A stretch of 64,000 bases of DNA from Devosia sp. ZB163 (GCF_028613635.1 NZ_JAQRMY010000005.1:62001-126000), one strand, 5' to 3'; positions 41,227 through 50,581 are shown, counted from the first letter of the stretch. Program-made: numbers and translations. The notes: generated from the sequence alone by a model not told the origin.

Positions 41227-42243
41227 ATGGCATCGGACAGCTCTCTCAAGGAAGCCATCGAGCAGCAGACCCACCGCACGTGGTATGGCTGGATCGTCAC
41301 CCAGCAGATCTTCTGGATCCTGCTCGTCGTGGTGCTCGCGGTGGTCGCGATGATGCTCCTGACCAAGACCTTCGCGACGCCGCAGAACCTGTTCAACGTC
41401 ACCCGCAACTTCGCCTTTGTCGGCATCGTCGCACTCGGCATGACGGCGGTGATCATCACCGGCGGCATCGACCTGTCGGTGGGCGCGACATTGCTGATCT
41501 CGGCCATGGTGACCACGGTCATCATGCATGCGGGCTTCCCCATCGCCCTGGCCCTGCCGGCGGCAATGGGCGCTGCGCTGCTGGTGGGGCTGATCAACGG
41601 GCTGCTGATTGCGGTGGCAGGCATGCCGGCGTTCGTGGTGACGCTGGGCATGATGTCGATCGCGCGCTCGATCGGCATGGTGATGAGCAACAATGCGCTC
41701 ATCTACGAGTTCGGGCCGGACCAGTCGATCCTGTTCGCGATCGGCGGCGGCTCGGTGTCGATTGGCGGACTGCCCATTCCGAACCCCCTGATCGTCATGA
41801 TCATCCTCGCGCTGATCACGGGCTTTGCGCTGCGCTGGACGCGCTGGGGCCGGCACCTGTTCGCCATCGGCGGAAACGAGAAGGCGGCCGTCCTCACCGG
41901 CGTGCCGGTCAAGGCGGTCAAGGTTTCGGTCTATATGTTCGTCGCCTTCTGCGCCGGCATCACCGGCTTCCTGATGACGGGCTGGCTCGGTTCGGTGACC
42001 ACCGGCCTCGGCACCGGACTCGAACTTACGGTGATCGCGGCGGCCGTGATCGGCGGCGCCAACCTCAATGGCGGCAGCGGCACGGCGCTCGGCGCAGTGG
42101 TGGGAGCGGCGCTGATCGAGATCATCCGCAACTCGCTGACACTGCTCGGGATCAGCACGTTCTGGCAGGGCACGTTCGTGGGCGCCTTTATCGTCCTCGC
42201 CGTCGCCTTCGACCGGCTGCGCAACCGCGAGACCTCCGAATAG
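41227..42243 (+). CDS. Sugar ABC importer permease (RbsC/FrcC type)
   Basis: 338 residues. It opens with a short cytosolic stretch, then IFWILLVVVLAVVAMMLLT as helix 1. The family motif ALGMTAVIITGGIDLSVGAT lies near residue 71, followed by helices through LALPAAMGAALLVGLINGLL and AGMPAFVVTLGMMSIARSIG. The docking region is GGNEKAAVLTGVPVKAVKVS, and the chain closes with GGANLNGGSGTALGAVVGAA. Dimer forms the channel for the binding protein encoded on the opposite arm. Confidence 0.9.
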   Translation: MASDSSLKEAIEQQTHRTWYGWIVTQQIFWILLVVVLAVVAMMLLTKTFATPQNLFNVTRNFAFVGIVALGMTAVIITGGIDLSVGATLLISAMVTTVIMHAGFPIALALPAAMGAALLVGLINGLLIAVAGMPAFVVTLGMMSIARSIGMVMSNNALIYEFGPDQSILFAIGGGSVSIGGLPIPNPLIVMIILALITGFALRWTRWGRHLFAIGGNEKAAVLTGVPVKAVKVSVYMFVAFCAGITGFLMTGWLGSVTTGLGTGLELTVIAAAVIGGANLNGGSGTALGAVVGAALIEIIRNSLTLLGISTFWQGTFVGAFIVLAVAFDRLRNRETSE

Positions 42244-42379
42244 GCTAGCGTGGGTGTTCCAGTTCGCGGCTATTCCGCAACAGGGCGACTAAAGGTCAGT
42301 AGCGGGCCCGGTCGTGGTATGGAAATAGCAGGATGGGCGCTGCTAAAGCCCGTTGCTTAAGAACAATCGCGGGGAGCCT

Positions 42380-43126
42380 ATGAACCAGATCGATCTCAAC
42401 GGCATGGTCGCCGTCATTACGGGCGGTGCGCAGGGCATCGGTTTCGCCATCGCGCGCCGGCTCGTCGCCTCGGGCGCCAAGGTAAGCCTCTGGGACATGA
42501 ATGCCGACCTGCTCGCCGCCGCCAAGGCCGAGCTGGGCGCAGCCGCGTCCACGGTCACCGTCAATATCACCGACTATGACGCGATCGCCGCGGCAGTCGC
42601 CGAAGTCGAGAAGGGCCTCGGCAGCCTCGATATCCTCGTTCATTCGGCCGGCATCGCGGGCAACAATGCTCCGCTCGACCAGTACGACCTCAACGAGTGG
42701 CGCCGGGTCATCGACATCGACCTCAATGGCGCCTTCTACGTCAACCGCGCCGTGCTGCCGGGCATGAAGGCCCGCAACTATGGCCGCATTGTCAACATCG
42801 CCTCGATCGCCGGCAAGGAAGGCAATCCCAACGCCTCGGCCTATGCCGCGGCCAAGGCCGGTGTCATCGGCATGACCAAGGCGGTCGGCAAGGAATGCGC
42901 CAAGCACGACATCGCCATCAACGTCATCACCCCGGCTACGGCCAAGACGCGCATCCTCGACGAGCTCAAGCCCGAGTTCATCGACTACATGCTGAGCCGC
43001 ATCCCGCGCGGCCGTTTCCTCGAAGTCGAGGAAGCCGCCAACATGGTGGCCTGGCTGGTAAGCAAGGAAAACAGCTTCACCACCGCCTCGGTGTTCGACC
43101 TCTCGGGCGGTCGCGCCACCTATTGA
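42380..43126 (+). CDS. Short-chain dehydrogenase/reductase, probable polyol or sugar dehydrogenase
   Basis: 248 residues from ATG 42380 behind GGGGAG. NAD loop TGGAQGIGFAIARRL near residue 13, HSAGIAGNN near 85, NIASIAGKEG near 135 with catalytic Ser, YAAAKAG near 152 with the Tyr/Lys pair. ITPATAKTRIL and a closing FDLSGGRATY complete an SDR of the sorbitol/arabinitol type. It follows the sugar permease by 136 bases in the same direction. It probably oxidises the imported sugar alcohol or sugar before the kinase acts. It overlaps the convergent FGGY gene by seven bases. Confidence 0.86.
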   Translation: MNQIDLNGMVAVITGGAQGIGFAIARRLVASGAKVSLWDMNADLLAAAKAELGAAASTVTVNITDYDAIAAAVAEVEKGLGSLDILVHSAGIAGNNAPLDQYDLNEWRRVIDIDLNGAFYVNRAVLPGMKARNYGRIVNIASIAGKEGNPNASAYAAAKAGVIGMTKAVGKECAKHDIAINVITPATAKTRILDELKPEFIDYMLSRIPRGRFLEVEEAANMVAWLVSKENSFTTASVFDLSGGRATY

Positions 43127-44589
43127 AGCCGATCGAGCTCGGCGTATAGCGGAGCCATGGCGTCGACCAGCCGTCCGTATGTCTCGCGCATGCGGGCATA
43201 GCGGTCGACCCATGCGGGCTCCGGCACCACCTCGCGCTCGATTGCGATCATCCGGCTCATCGCCTCGGCCTGGCTCAGCCCGTCGACGGCTTGCCGGGCC
43301 AGCATGGCGCAGCCGACGACGCCCGATTCCAGCACGCGTGGTACGAGGATCGGGCGGCCATAGACACCGGCCTTGATGCGCAGCCACAGATCGGAGCGGC
43401 CGCCACCGCCCGCCGCGACGAAATGATCGGGCCTGCCCCCGAGTTCGGCAATCCTCTCGAACTGCCGGCCGAGCGCCAGGGCGATGCCCTCGAGGACGGC
43501 GCGGTGCAGTTCCGCCTTGCCGTGGCTGGCGGTGAGCCCGAAGAACTGGGCCCGCGAGTTGCGGGCCGGACCCAGCCGCTCGCCGGAGAGGAAGGGCAGG
43601 AAGAACAGCCCGTTGGCGCCGAGCGGCGCAGCTTCCGCCGCCGTTTCGGCCGTGCCGTTGCCGATCGCCTCGGTTGCCCAGCGGATGGCGTCGCCTCCGG
43701 AATCGACCAGCGTGAACGCACCCCACAGGCCACCTGGCGCTGCCACATTGGCGACCATGGGGTCGAGCAGCGGCTCGCGCCGCACCAGCGTTGCGATCGC
43801 GGAGGTTCCGGCGATGTCGGAGCCGGTGCCCGGTGTCGCAGCGCCCGAGCCGAGCAGGGCCACCGGCAGGTCGCCGCCGCCGGCGAGAACGGGTGTGCCG
43901 ACGGTGAGTCCAGTTTCTGCTGCGGCGGCCGCACCGACCCGGCCGATGATATCCATGGTCGCGTGAATGGGGGGCAGGATGGCTCGCGACAGGCCGAGGC
44001 CCGCCAGCAGGTCGTCCGACCATCTGCCCGTCCGCACGTCGGCGAGAAAGCTAGCCGAGGCCTCGCTCCAGTCGGTGGCGCGTTCGCCGGTCAGCCGGAA
44101 GTTGATGAAGTCCTTGGGCGTGAGCACCGTTGCGGTGGCGGCGAGTGCCTCGGGGCGATGCTCCCGCAGCCAGGCGAGCTTGAAGGCGGGCCAGGCCGGC
44201 GTCGGGGGATTGGCGGTGACCGCGGCATGGTCGGCGAACGGACGCGCCGCGGCCCAGGCGTCGACCTGGGGGATCGAGCGCTTGTCGTTCCAGAGCAGCA
44301 CGCTGTCGTTGGCGAGGCCGCCGTCGGCAGCGAGGAGCACGGTGCCATGCATCTGGCCGCAGGTGCATATGGCAACCACCGGCTGTTCGGCCCGAGCCAC
44401 GACTTCGCGGATCGCGCCACGCGTTGCTTCCCACCAGGCGGTGGCGCTCTGCTCGGCCCAGGCGAAACGGGGGATGGTCTGCGCGAAGCCCCGGCTGGCG
44501 AAGCTGACGATCATGCCCCGGCGGTCCACCAGGGCGGCCCGCACGCTCGAGGTGCCGAGGTCGATCGAGAGGGTGAGGTCGTCCGTCAT
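43120..44589 (-). CDS. FGGY-family carbohydrate kinase, xylulokinase-like
   Basis: 489 residues from ATG 44589; upstream codons in the same frame are antisense to another gene. N-terminal phosphate loop LSIDLGTSSVRAALVD, then CTCGQMHGTVLL and LLWNDKRSIPQVDAW, which match the QMHG and WxDxR motifs of xylulokinase. The ATP domain has AGTSAIATL, DSGGDAIRWATEAIG, GLFFLPFLSGERLG and AAGGGGRSDLWLRIKAGVYG. It phosphorylates a ketose such as xylulose, or a relative. It diverges from the Gfo/Idh gene across a long dyad that may control both. Confidence 0.86.
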   Translation of the reverse strand: MTDDLTLSIDLGTSSVRAALVDRRGMIVSFASRGFAQTIPRFAWAEQSATAWWEATRGAIREVVARAEQPVVAICTCGQMHGTVLLAADGGLANDSVLLWNDKRSIPQVDAWAAARPFADHAAVTANPPTPAWPAFKLAWLREHRPEALAATATVLTPKDFINFRLTGERATDWSEASASFLADVRTGRWSDDLLAGLGLSRAILPPIHATMDIIGRVGAAAAAETGLTVGTPVLAGGGDLPVALLGSGAATPGTGSDIAGTSAIATLVRREPLLDPMVANVAAPGGLWGAFTLVDSGGDAIRWATEAIGNGTAETAAEAAPLGANGLFFLPFLSGERLGPARNSRAQFFGLTASHGKAELHRAVLEGIALALGRQFERIAELGGRPDHFVAAGGGGRSDLWLRIKAGVYGRPILVPRVLESGVVGCAMLARQAVDGLSQAEAMSRMIAIEREVVPEPAWVDRYARMRETYGRLVDAMAPLYAELDRLQ

Positions 44590-44715
44590 CGCGCGGGTTG
44601 GTTGTCCGTTCTTGAGGGCGGCACTGCGATCGGCCGAGTAGAGACCATAGCGGGCGCGGTAGGCAAGCCGGACACAGTCGGCGGGGCAGCCGAAGGTTTG
44701 AGGGGCGCGCGTCTT

Positions 44716-44743
44716 GACTAAGTAACCAACTGGTGAATTAGTC
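44716..44743. promoter_or_regulatory. 28-base composite palindrome in the FGGY/Gfo-Idh divergent region
   Basis: GACTAA (44716-44721) pairs with TTAGTC (44738-44743), and ACCA (44725-44728) with TGGT (44731-44734), all about one centre at 44729.5. One further T-A pair lies between, giving 22 of 28 symmetric positions. It overlaps a TTGACT box at 44714, a plausible -35. This is the best candidate operator in the window. The regulator is not encoded next to it. Confidence 0.7.
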
Positions 44744-44802
44744 TCGTCGGGAGGCCGGCGGGAGGATGCCGGCCCTGTCCAGGGACCGAGGAAACCACCC
44801 AA

Positions 44803-46095
44803 GTGAAGTACGCGATTGTCGGCGTCGGCGGGCGCCATGCCATGTTCCGCAGGGCGATCACCGAAACCCATGCGAACGGCAACGACCTCGTCGCGCTGTG
44901 CGACGTCAACGAGGCGCGGCTGGCGCTCTCGGCCGGCAAGGTGCCGAAAAAGGGCAATGGCGTCGCGACCTACGAGGCGACCGAGTTCACCCGCATGATC
45001 GCGGAGCAGGACCCCGATACGGTCATCGTCACGACGCCCGACTACCTCCACCACGAGTATATCGTCTCGGCGCTCAAGGCCGGGCGGAACGTGATGACCG
45101 AGAAGCCGATGACGGTCGACCTCGGCAAGCTTCGCGCTATCCTCGATGCGCAGGCCGAGAGCGGCAAGAAGCTCACCGTCACCTTCAACTACCGCTACAC
45201 GCCGGCGCGCACGCAGCTGAAGGACCTGCTGCTGAGCGGGGTCATCGGCGATGTCACGGCGGTCGACTTCCGCTGGTATCTCGACCGGGTGCACGGCGCC
45301 GACTATTTCCGCCGCTGGCACCGCTACAAGCCGAACTCCGGGGGCCTGCTGGTCCACAAGTCGACGCATCATTTCGACCTGATGAACTGGTGGGTGGACT
45401 CGACGCCCAGGACGGTGAGCGCGCTGGGCAAGCGCGTCTTCTACACGCCCGAGATGGCCGAGGAACTGGGGCTCTCGGGACACGGCGAGCGCTGCCACGA
45501 CTGCCCCGTCTTCGATCGCTGCGAATACCGGCTCGATCTCGCCAACGATCCGGCGCTGCGCGAGCTCTATCTCGAGGCCGAGGACGACGACGGCTACCTG
45601 CGCGACAAGTGCGTATTCGCCGATGACATCACCATCGAGGACACGATGCAGGTGCAGGTGCGCTACGCCAACGACGTGTTCCTCAACTATACGCTGTGCG
45701 CCTATTCCCCGTGGGAGGGGCTCGAGATCAAGTTCCACGGCACCAAGGGCGAGCTCACCCACAGGCATGTCGAAGTGCATGGCGTGTTCGGCGGGGTGCG
45801 CGACAAGTCGGCCGAGGAGTCGATGACGACGACCCTGCATCTGCATGGCGGGCGGCCGGAAAAGCTCGAGGTCTGGGAAGGTTCGGGTGATCACGGCGGC
45901 GCCGACCCGGTGATGCTGGGCTATCTGTTCGAGCCCGACAGCATGGCGCCCGATCTTTACAACCGCGCTTCCACGCACCGCGAAGGCGCCTGGTCGATAC
46001 TCACCGGCATCGCAGCGAACCAGTCGATTGCTACGGGCGAGACGGTGGATGTCGACAAGATGCTGGCGGAAGCGGGGATCAGGCTCCCCCGGTAA
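44803..46095 (+). CDS. Gfo/Idh/MocA-family oxidoreductase with Cys cluster
   Basis: 430 residues from a GTG at 44803 with AGGAAA upstream. The Rossmann start is KYAIVGVGGRHAMFRRAI; VIVTTPDYLHHEYIVSAL and the catalytic EKP in VMTEKPMTVDLG follow. KSTHHFDLMNWW near residue 188 is the substrate-side His motif. Cys at 231, 234 and 240 (ERCHDCPVFDRC) form a CxxC-x5-C cluster in a segment longer than the classical 330-350 residue family, possibly binding zinc. It likely oxidises a sugar or inositol for the kinase encoded on the opposite arm. Monocistronic. Confidence 0.84.
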   Translation: MKYAIVGVGGRHAMFRRAITETHANGNDLVALCDVNEARLALSAGKVPKKGNGVATYEATEFTRMIAEQDPDTVIVTTPDYLHHEYIVSALKAGRNVMTEKPMTVDLGKLRAILDAQAESGKKLTVTFNYRYTPARTQLKDLLLSGVIGDVTAVDFRWYLDRVHGADYFRRWHRYKPNSGGLLVHKSTHHFDLMNWWVDSTPRTVSALGKRVFYTPEMAEELGLSGHGERCHDCPVFDRCEYRLDLANDPALRELYLEAEDDDGYLRDKCVFADDITIEDTMQVQVRYANDVFLNYTLCAYSPWEGLEIKFHGTKGELTHRHVEVHGVFGGVRDKSAEESMTTTLHLHGGRPEKLEVWEGSGDHGGADPVMLGYLFEPDSMAPDLYNRASTHREGAWSILTGIAANQSIATGETVDVDKMLAEAGIRLPR

Positions 46096-46129
46096 GCGGG
46101 CGGGGCAGTTCTGGGTGGAGCCGCACCAT

Positions 46130-46310
46130 CGCATGGGTCCCCGGGTCAGGACCGGGGATGACGGCGTTCTTTTGGCTTGAACGGAGTTGGTTGCTGAGCG
46201 CGGCACCAAGTTCGCCCCCTACCCACCGTCATCCGCGGGCTTGACCCGCGGACCCATCTCGCCGCCCGCGCTGGCTGCACGTTGGATCCCTGCCTGCGCA
46301 GGGATGACAT
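46130..46310. repeat. Cluster of short alphaproteobacterial palindromic units
   Basis: Three units follow one another. GTCCCCGGGTCAGGACCGGGG lies around 46137-46157. TCCGCGGG (46232-46239) pairs with CCCGCGGA (46245-46252) round CTTGA. GATCCCTGCC / GCGCAGGGATGACA lies around 46285-46309. The GTCATCC...GGCTTGACCC...GACCCAT wording is the widespread rhizobial unit seen between genes. Confidence 0.8.
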
Positions 46311-46691
46311 CGAGCGTGGTGTAAGCTCGGCGGTGAGCCGAACACGGACGATCTTGTCCCCCCACCCCCAAGCCCGTGCGACTCTCCCGCCATCCGCTGC
46401 ACCGAAGCGAGATCATGACGAGTGGTTGGTGCGGTGGAGGTCGGGTGGGTCGGCAGTCGTGCCGGCCCAGGCCCAAAGCACGACGGCATGAACCGGTTCG
46501 CCGGGGACGCCGCTACCCCGCGGGAGCCATCCGAATGCAGGGTGGTTCAGGGGACAAGGCTGCCACGCATGAGGCAGCTGCACATGGCGGGGCGGTTCGG
46601 TGGATTCCGGCCGTCTGTCAGCCGGCAGGTTCCCCGCGATGCGGCACGGGATGCGCCCGGGCCAACGTGCCATAAGCCCAAAACCCCGATC
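46311..46691. other. Gene-free stretch, unexplained
   Basis: About 380 bases between palindrome clusters. Several short open frames exist on both strands, but none shows a domain, a ribosome-binding site or codon use that I would trust. It could be a decayed gene or non-coding. Nothing definite is seen. Confidence 0.4.
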
Positions 46692-46757
46692 GACCGGCGA
46701 GGCGTGCGCCTCACTTCACTTGCGGACTACCCGCGAGGGGCAAACGCCTCGCCGGTC
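46692..46757. ncRNA. Long structured stem-loop, possible small RNA or regulatory element
   Basis: GACCGGCGAGGCG (46692-46704) pairs perfectly with CGCCTCGCCGGTC (46745-46757), 13-bp arms. The 40-base apical part can fold again: GCGG (46722-46725) with CCGC (46731-46734), and CCTC (46709-46712) with GAGG (46735-46738). No protein frame explains it. Either strand could be transcribed, so the strand is undetermined. RNA status is inference. Confidence 0.35.
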
Positions 46758-46763
46758 CCGCTT

Positions 46764-46797
46764 CATCCCTCGGCCGAGGGATGCGTTCTTTGAGAAC
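46764..46797. repeat. Perfect 20-base palindrome plus adjacent dyad
   Basis: CATCCCTCGG-CCGAGGGATG at 46764-46783 is its own reverse complement over 20 bases. GTTCT (46785-46789) pairs with AGAAC (46793-46797) right beside it. The function is unknown; it may be a protein-binding site or part of the larger structured stretch before it. Confidence 0.6.
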
Positions 46798-46890
46798 TCC
46801 GAGGCCCCGGGGGCTGTCGGATGCATCGGCACGTCCACGGGTACCACCACCCCACCGACAATCGTGGTTGTGGCGCCACCCTCGTCCCAC

Positions 46891-46930
46891 CACCCACCGT
46901 CATCCCCGGGCTTGACCCGGGTACCCATGC
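46891..46930. repeat. Short palindromic unit of the GGCTTGACCC type
   Basis: The bases read CCCACCGTCATCCCCGGG, then CTTGACCCGGGTACCCATG; CCCGGG arms face each other around CTTGA. It belongs to the same unit family as the cluster at 46130-46310. Confidence 0.8.
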
Positions 46931-46975
46931 GATGGTGAGGCAAGCCCGGATCGCAGGAAACACGCAGCCGCCCAA

Positions 46976-47011
46976 AACGAGAAGGCCGCCGCGGTTGCCC
47001 GCAGCGGCCTT
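46976..47011 (-). terminator. Intrinsic terminator of the leftward ATPase gene
   Basis: AAGGCCGC (46982-46989) pairs with GCGGCCTT (47004-47011); GCGG and CCGC extend the stem past one mismatch to a TTGC loop. Read leftward, CTCGTTTTG follows the hairpin, a fair T-tail. It lies about 20 bases after the ATPase stop at 47033. Confidence 0.82.
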
Positions 47012-47032
47012 GGTTCGTTACGGCGCTGAACC

Positions 47033-48073
<1,041 letters not shown>

Positions 48074-48240
48074 GAAATCCTCTTCCCCATGCGGGAAAAC
48101 CCGCTGTGTGGTCGGAACCATCGGCGAGGGGTGGCGGAAGCGTCAAGGCAGGAAACGCTGATCTACGACTAAAGTCGCAGCAAAGACTAATACGAAAGTA
48201 GTATGCGGCTCGGGAGGCGTTTCTCCGCTACACCTTCATC

Positions 48241-49458
48241 ATGACGCACCCAACCGCCGCCGCAACCGCTACTTTCAGCCGTACCCGCGACCTGTTCGAC
48301 CTGCCCGAGGGGGTGATCTACCTTGACGGCAACTCGCTGGGCGCCTTGCCCAGGGGCGTGAAGGCCCGGATGGCCGAGGTTGTCGCGACCCAGTGGGGCG
48401 AGGGGCTGATCCGAAGCTGGAACACGCATGACTGGATCGACCTGCCCGGCCGGGTCGGCAACCGCGTGGCGCGGCTGATCGGGGCCGCGCCCGGCACGGT
48501 GACGGTGGCGGACTCCACCTCGATCAACCTGTTCAAGGTGCTGGTGACGGCGCTGCGGCTGAGGCCGGGGCGAAAGGTGATCCTCTCGGAGAAGCACAAT
48601 TTCCCGACCGATGCCTATATCGCCGCCGGGGTCGCGGAGCTGCTCGGGGCGGGGCATGAGCTGAGGCTGGTCGAGGCAGCGGAGCTCAGTGGGGCGATCG
48701 ACGAGGATGTCGCCGTGCTGATGCTCACGGAGGTCAACTACCGCACCGGCGCGCGCCACGACATGGCGGCGCTCACGCGGGCGGCGCAGGCAGCCGGCGC
48801 GTTGACGATCTGGGATCTCTGCCACTCGGCCGGGGCCGTGCCGGTGGATCTGGGCGGCGCCGGAGCGGATTTCGCCGTGGGCTGCGGCTACAAGTACCTC
48901 AATGGCGGACCGGGAGCGCCGGCCTTCGTCTACGTGGCGCCGGACCATCTCGAGGGGCTCAGCCAGCCGCTCACCGGCTGGCTCGGGCACGCGGCGCCCT
49001 TCAGTTTTGCCGAGACCTACCGACCGGCCGAGGGGATCGCCGCGATGCGCGTCGGCACGCCGCCGATCCTTTCGATGTCGGCGCTCGATGCCGCGCTCGA
49101 TGTATTCGAGGGCGTCGACCTCGGCGAGGTGAAAGCCCAGGCGGATCGCCTGTTCGAACGTTTCACCGGCATCGTTGCGGAAGAGGCGCCGGAGCTGGTG
49201 CTCGCGACTCCCGTCGATCCCTCGAAGCGGGGCACGCAGGTGTCACTGCGGCACCCCGAGGCCTATGCGGTGATGCAGGCGCTGATTGCGCGCGGGGTGA
49301 TCGGCGATTTCCGCGAGCCCGATATCATGCGCTTCGGGCTGACCCCGCTCTATGTCGGGCTCGATGATGTCGAGCGCGCGGCGCGCATTCTGGGCGAGGT
49401 CATCCGCGCCGGTGCCTGGGACCGGCCGGAATTCAGGCAGAGGGCAAAGGTCGTCTAG
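48241..49458 (+). CDS. kynU: Kynureninase
   Basis: 405 residues. The enzyme splits kynurenine or 3-hydroxykynurenine to an anthranilate and alanine using PLP. Motifs: FDLPEGVIYLDGNSLGALPR near residue 19, ADSTSINLFKVL near 90, SEKHNFPTDAYIA near 118, IWDLCHSAGAVPVDL near 190. The PLP Lys is residue 218 in GCGYKYLNGGPGAP. VGTPPILSMSALDAAL near 275 is also standard. No tryptophan dioxygenase or kynurenine formamidase gene is beside it, so the rest of the pathway is elsewhere or absent. I see no clear ribosome-binding site before the ATG. Confidence 0.9.
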   Translation: MTHPTAAATATFSRTRDLFDLPEGVIYLDGNSLGALPRGVKARMAEVVATQWGEGLIRSWNTHDWIDLPGRVGNRVARLIGAAPGTVTVADSTSINLFKVLVTALRLRPGRKVILSEKHNFPTDAYIAAGVAELLGAGHELRLVEAAELSGAIDEDVAVLMLTEVNYRTGARHDMAALTRAAQAAGALTIWDLCHSAGAVPVDLGGAGADFAVGCGYKYLNGGPGAPAFVYVAPDHLEGLSQPLTGWLGHAAPFSFAETYRPAEGIAAMRVGTPPILSMSALDAALDVFEGVDLGEVKAQADRLFERFTGIVAEEAPELVLATPVDPSKRGTQVSLRHPEAYAVMQALIARGVIGDFREPDIMRFGLTPLYVGLDDVERAARILGEVIRAGAWDRPEFRQRAKVV

Positions 49459-49464
49459 GCCGGC

Positions 49465-49818
49465 TCAGAACAGCTCGGCTTCGCCGTGGATGCCGCGGGC
49501 GGCGGCGCCGGACAGGGCAGGCACGCTCAGTTCCTCGAGGACGAGCGTCGACCAGATCTCGTCATAGACCTTGTCGGGCGTGTTGGGTGGCAGCAGCGCG
49601 AACTGGCGGACGGCCAGTGCCATGTTCTGGCAACGCTGCTCGATCCGGTCCTGGCCCTGCAGGGCATTGACGATCAAGTGCGCCGCCTCGCGGCGGGCAA
49701 CTTCCGGGGACATGGTCTTGTCGGAAAGAAGATCGAGGGCCTGGGTGACGCCATCGACCATCAGGGCAGTCTGGCGCGCCGTTTCGTCGAGCTCGCGGGC
49801 GAGCCGTTGCAGAGACAT
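49465..49818 (-). CDS. cheT: CheT/CheZ-like chemotaxis accessory protein
   Basis: 117 residues, all-helical, no membrane segment. Residues 56-61 read QDRIEQ, a D-x-x-x-Q pair (Asp 57, Gln 61) like the CheZ phosphatase motif, within the helix ALQGQDRIEQRCQNMALAVR. From memory, rhizobial CheT is a similar short protein encoded beside cheD, has a CheZ-like fold with a DxxxQ motif, and was reported to bind CheR. Here the gene lies next to cheD but divergently, with about 165 bases between. FlaF-like or other small helical families are alternatives. Name tentative. Confidence 0.55.
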   Translation of the reverse strand: MSLQRLARELDETARQTALMVDGVTQALDLLSDKTMSPEVARREAAHLIVNALQGQDRIEQRCQNMALAVRQFALLPPNTPDKVYDEIWSTLVLEELSVPALSGAAARGIHGEAELF

Positions 49819-49984
49819 AGAAAACTAGACCCCCGATGGAACAAAACCGACACTAGCGTGCATTTCTGAATGTCTCCTTGCGACAAGCGGTCCGTTCCAC
49901 GAGGGGTGTTTGGCGTGGTTAGCGCTTCACTAACGAATTGCCGGTAACGATCGGGCCCACGTTATCTCCAGGTCCAGAAACTAA

Positions 49985-50581
49985 ATGGTCACGTCGAGTT
50001 CACTGCCGCCCGAGTTTGATCGCGGCGTGGTGACGACCGTGCACCAGGGTGATTGCCTCGTGTCCAACGAGACGGAACTCACCTTCTCCACTGTGCTCGG
50101 CAGCTGCGTTTCCGCCTGCATCCGCGACCGGGTCGCCAATGTGGGCGGGATGAACCACTTCCTGCTCGCCGAGCAGTCCGCCTCTGCGCATGACCGCTAT
50201 GGCGCCTCGGCCCGCTACGGTGCCTTTGCCATGGAGCAGCTGATCAACAAGGTGCTGACGCGCGGGACGGGCAAGAAGAGCAATCTCGAGATCAAGGTGT
50301 TCGGCGGCGGCAAGATCAACGGCGCGCTCGACGATATCGGGCTCAAGAACATCGAGTTCGTGCGCGAGTTCCTCGCCAACGAAGGCTATGCGCTCGTCAA
50401 GGAAGACCTGGGCGGCACCTATGCGCGACGGGTGATGTTCAAGCCGCATTCCGGCCGCGCCTTCGTCAAGCGGCTCGACAATGCGGTCAACGCGTCGATC
50501 GCGCGGGAAGAACTTGCGGTGGCGACGAGCCGGCGCAGCGTCATCACCAAGCCGGTGGTGGACGACATCGAGCTGTTCTAG
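49985..50581 (+). CDS. cheD: Chemoreceptor glutamine deamidase CheD
   Basis: 198 residues. CheD deamidates Gln residues of receptor signalling helices. Active-site Cys lies in FSTVLGSCVSACIRDRV (about residue 40) and the His in GGMNHFLLAEQ (about 58); VFGGGKINGAL and YALVKEDLGGTYARRVMFKP are standard. The C-terminal extension (about 40 residues past the core, ending KPVVDDIELF) is longer than in the shortest members. It heads a rightward chemotaxis run with a receptor-like gene, cheR, cheB and cheY. Confidence 0.92.
   Translation: MVTSSSLPPEFDRGVVTTVHQGDCLVSNETELTFSTVLGSCVSACIRDRVANVGGMNHFLLAEQSASAHDRYGASARYGAFAMEQLINKVLTRGTGKKSNLEIKVFGGGKINGALDDIGLKNIEFVREFLANEGYALVKEDLGGTYARRVMFKPHSGRAFVKRLDNAVNASIAREELAVATSRRSVITKPVVDDIELF

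Noticed and set aside
44590-46209. Upstream in-frame extension of the FGGY kinase giving a protein of over 1000 residues
   Set aside because: The extension is antisense to the Gfo/Idh gene and has no kinase-related motifs. The ATG at 44589 gives the normal kinase length.
46219-46938. Several overlapping frames of 60-120 codons in the gene-free stretch
   Set aside because: They run through palindromic repeats, conflict with one another on both strands, and lack ribosome sites and recognisable motifs.
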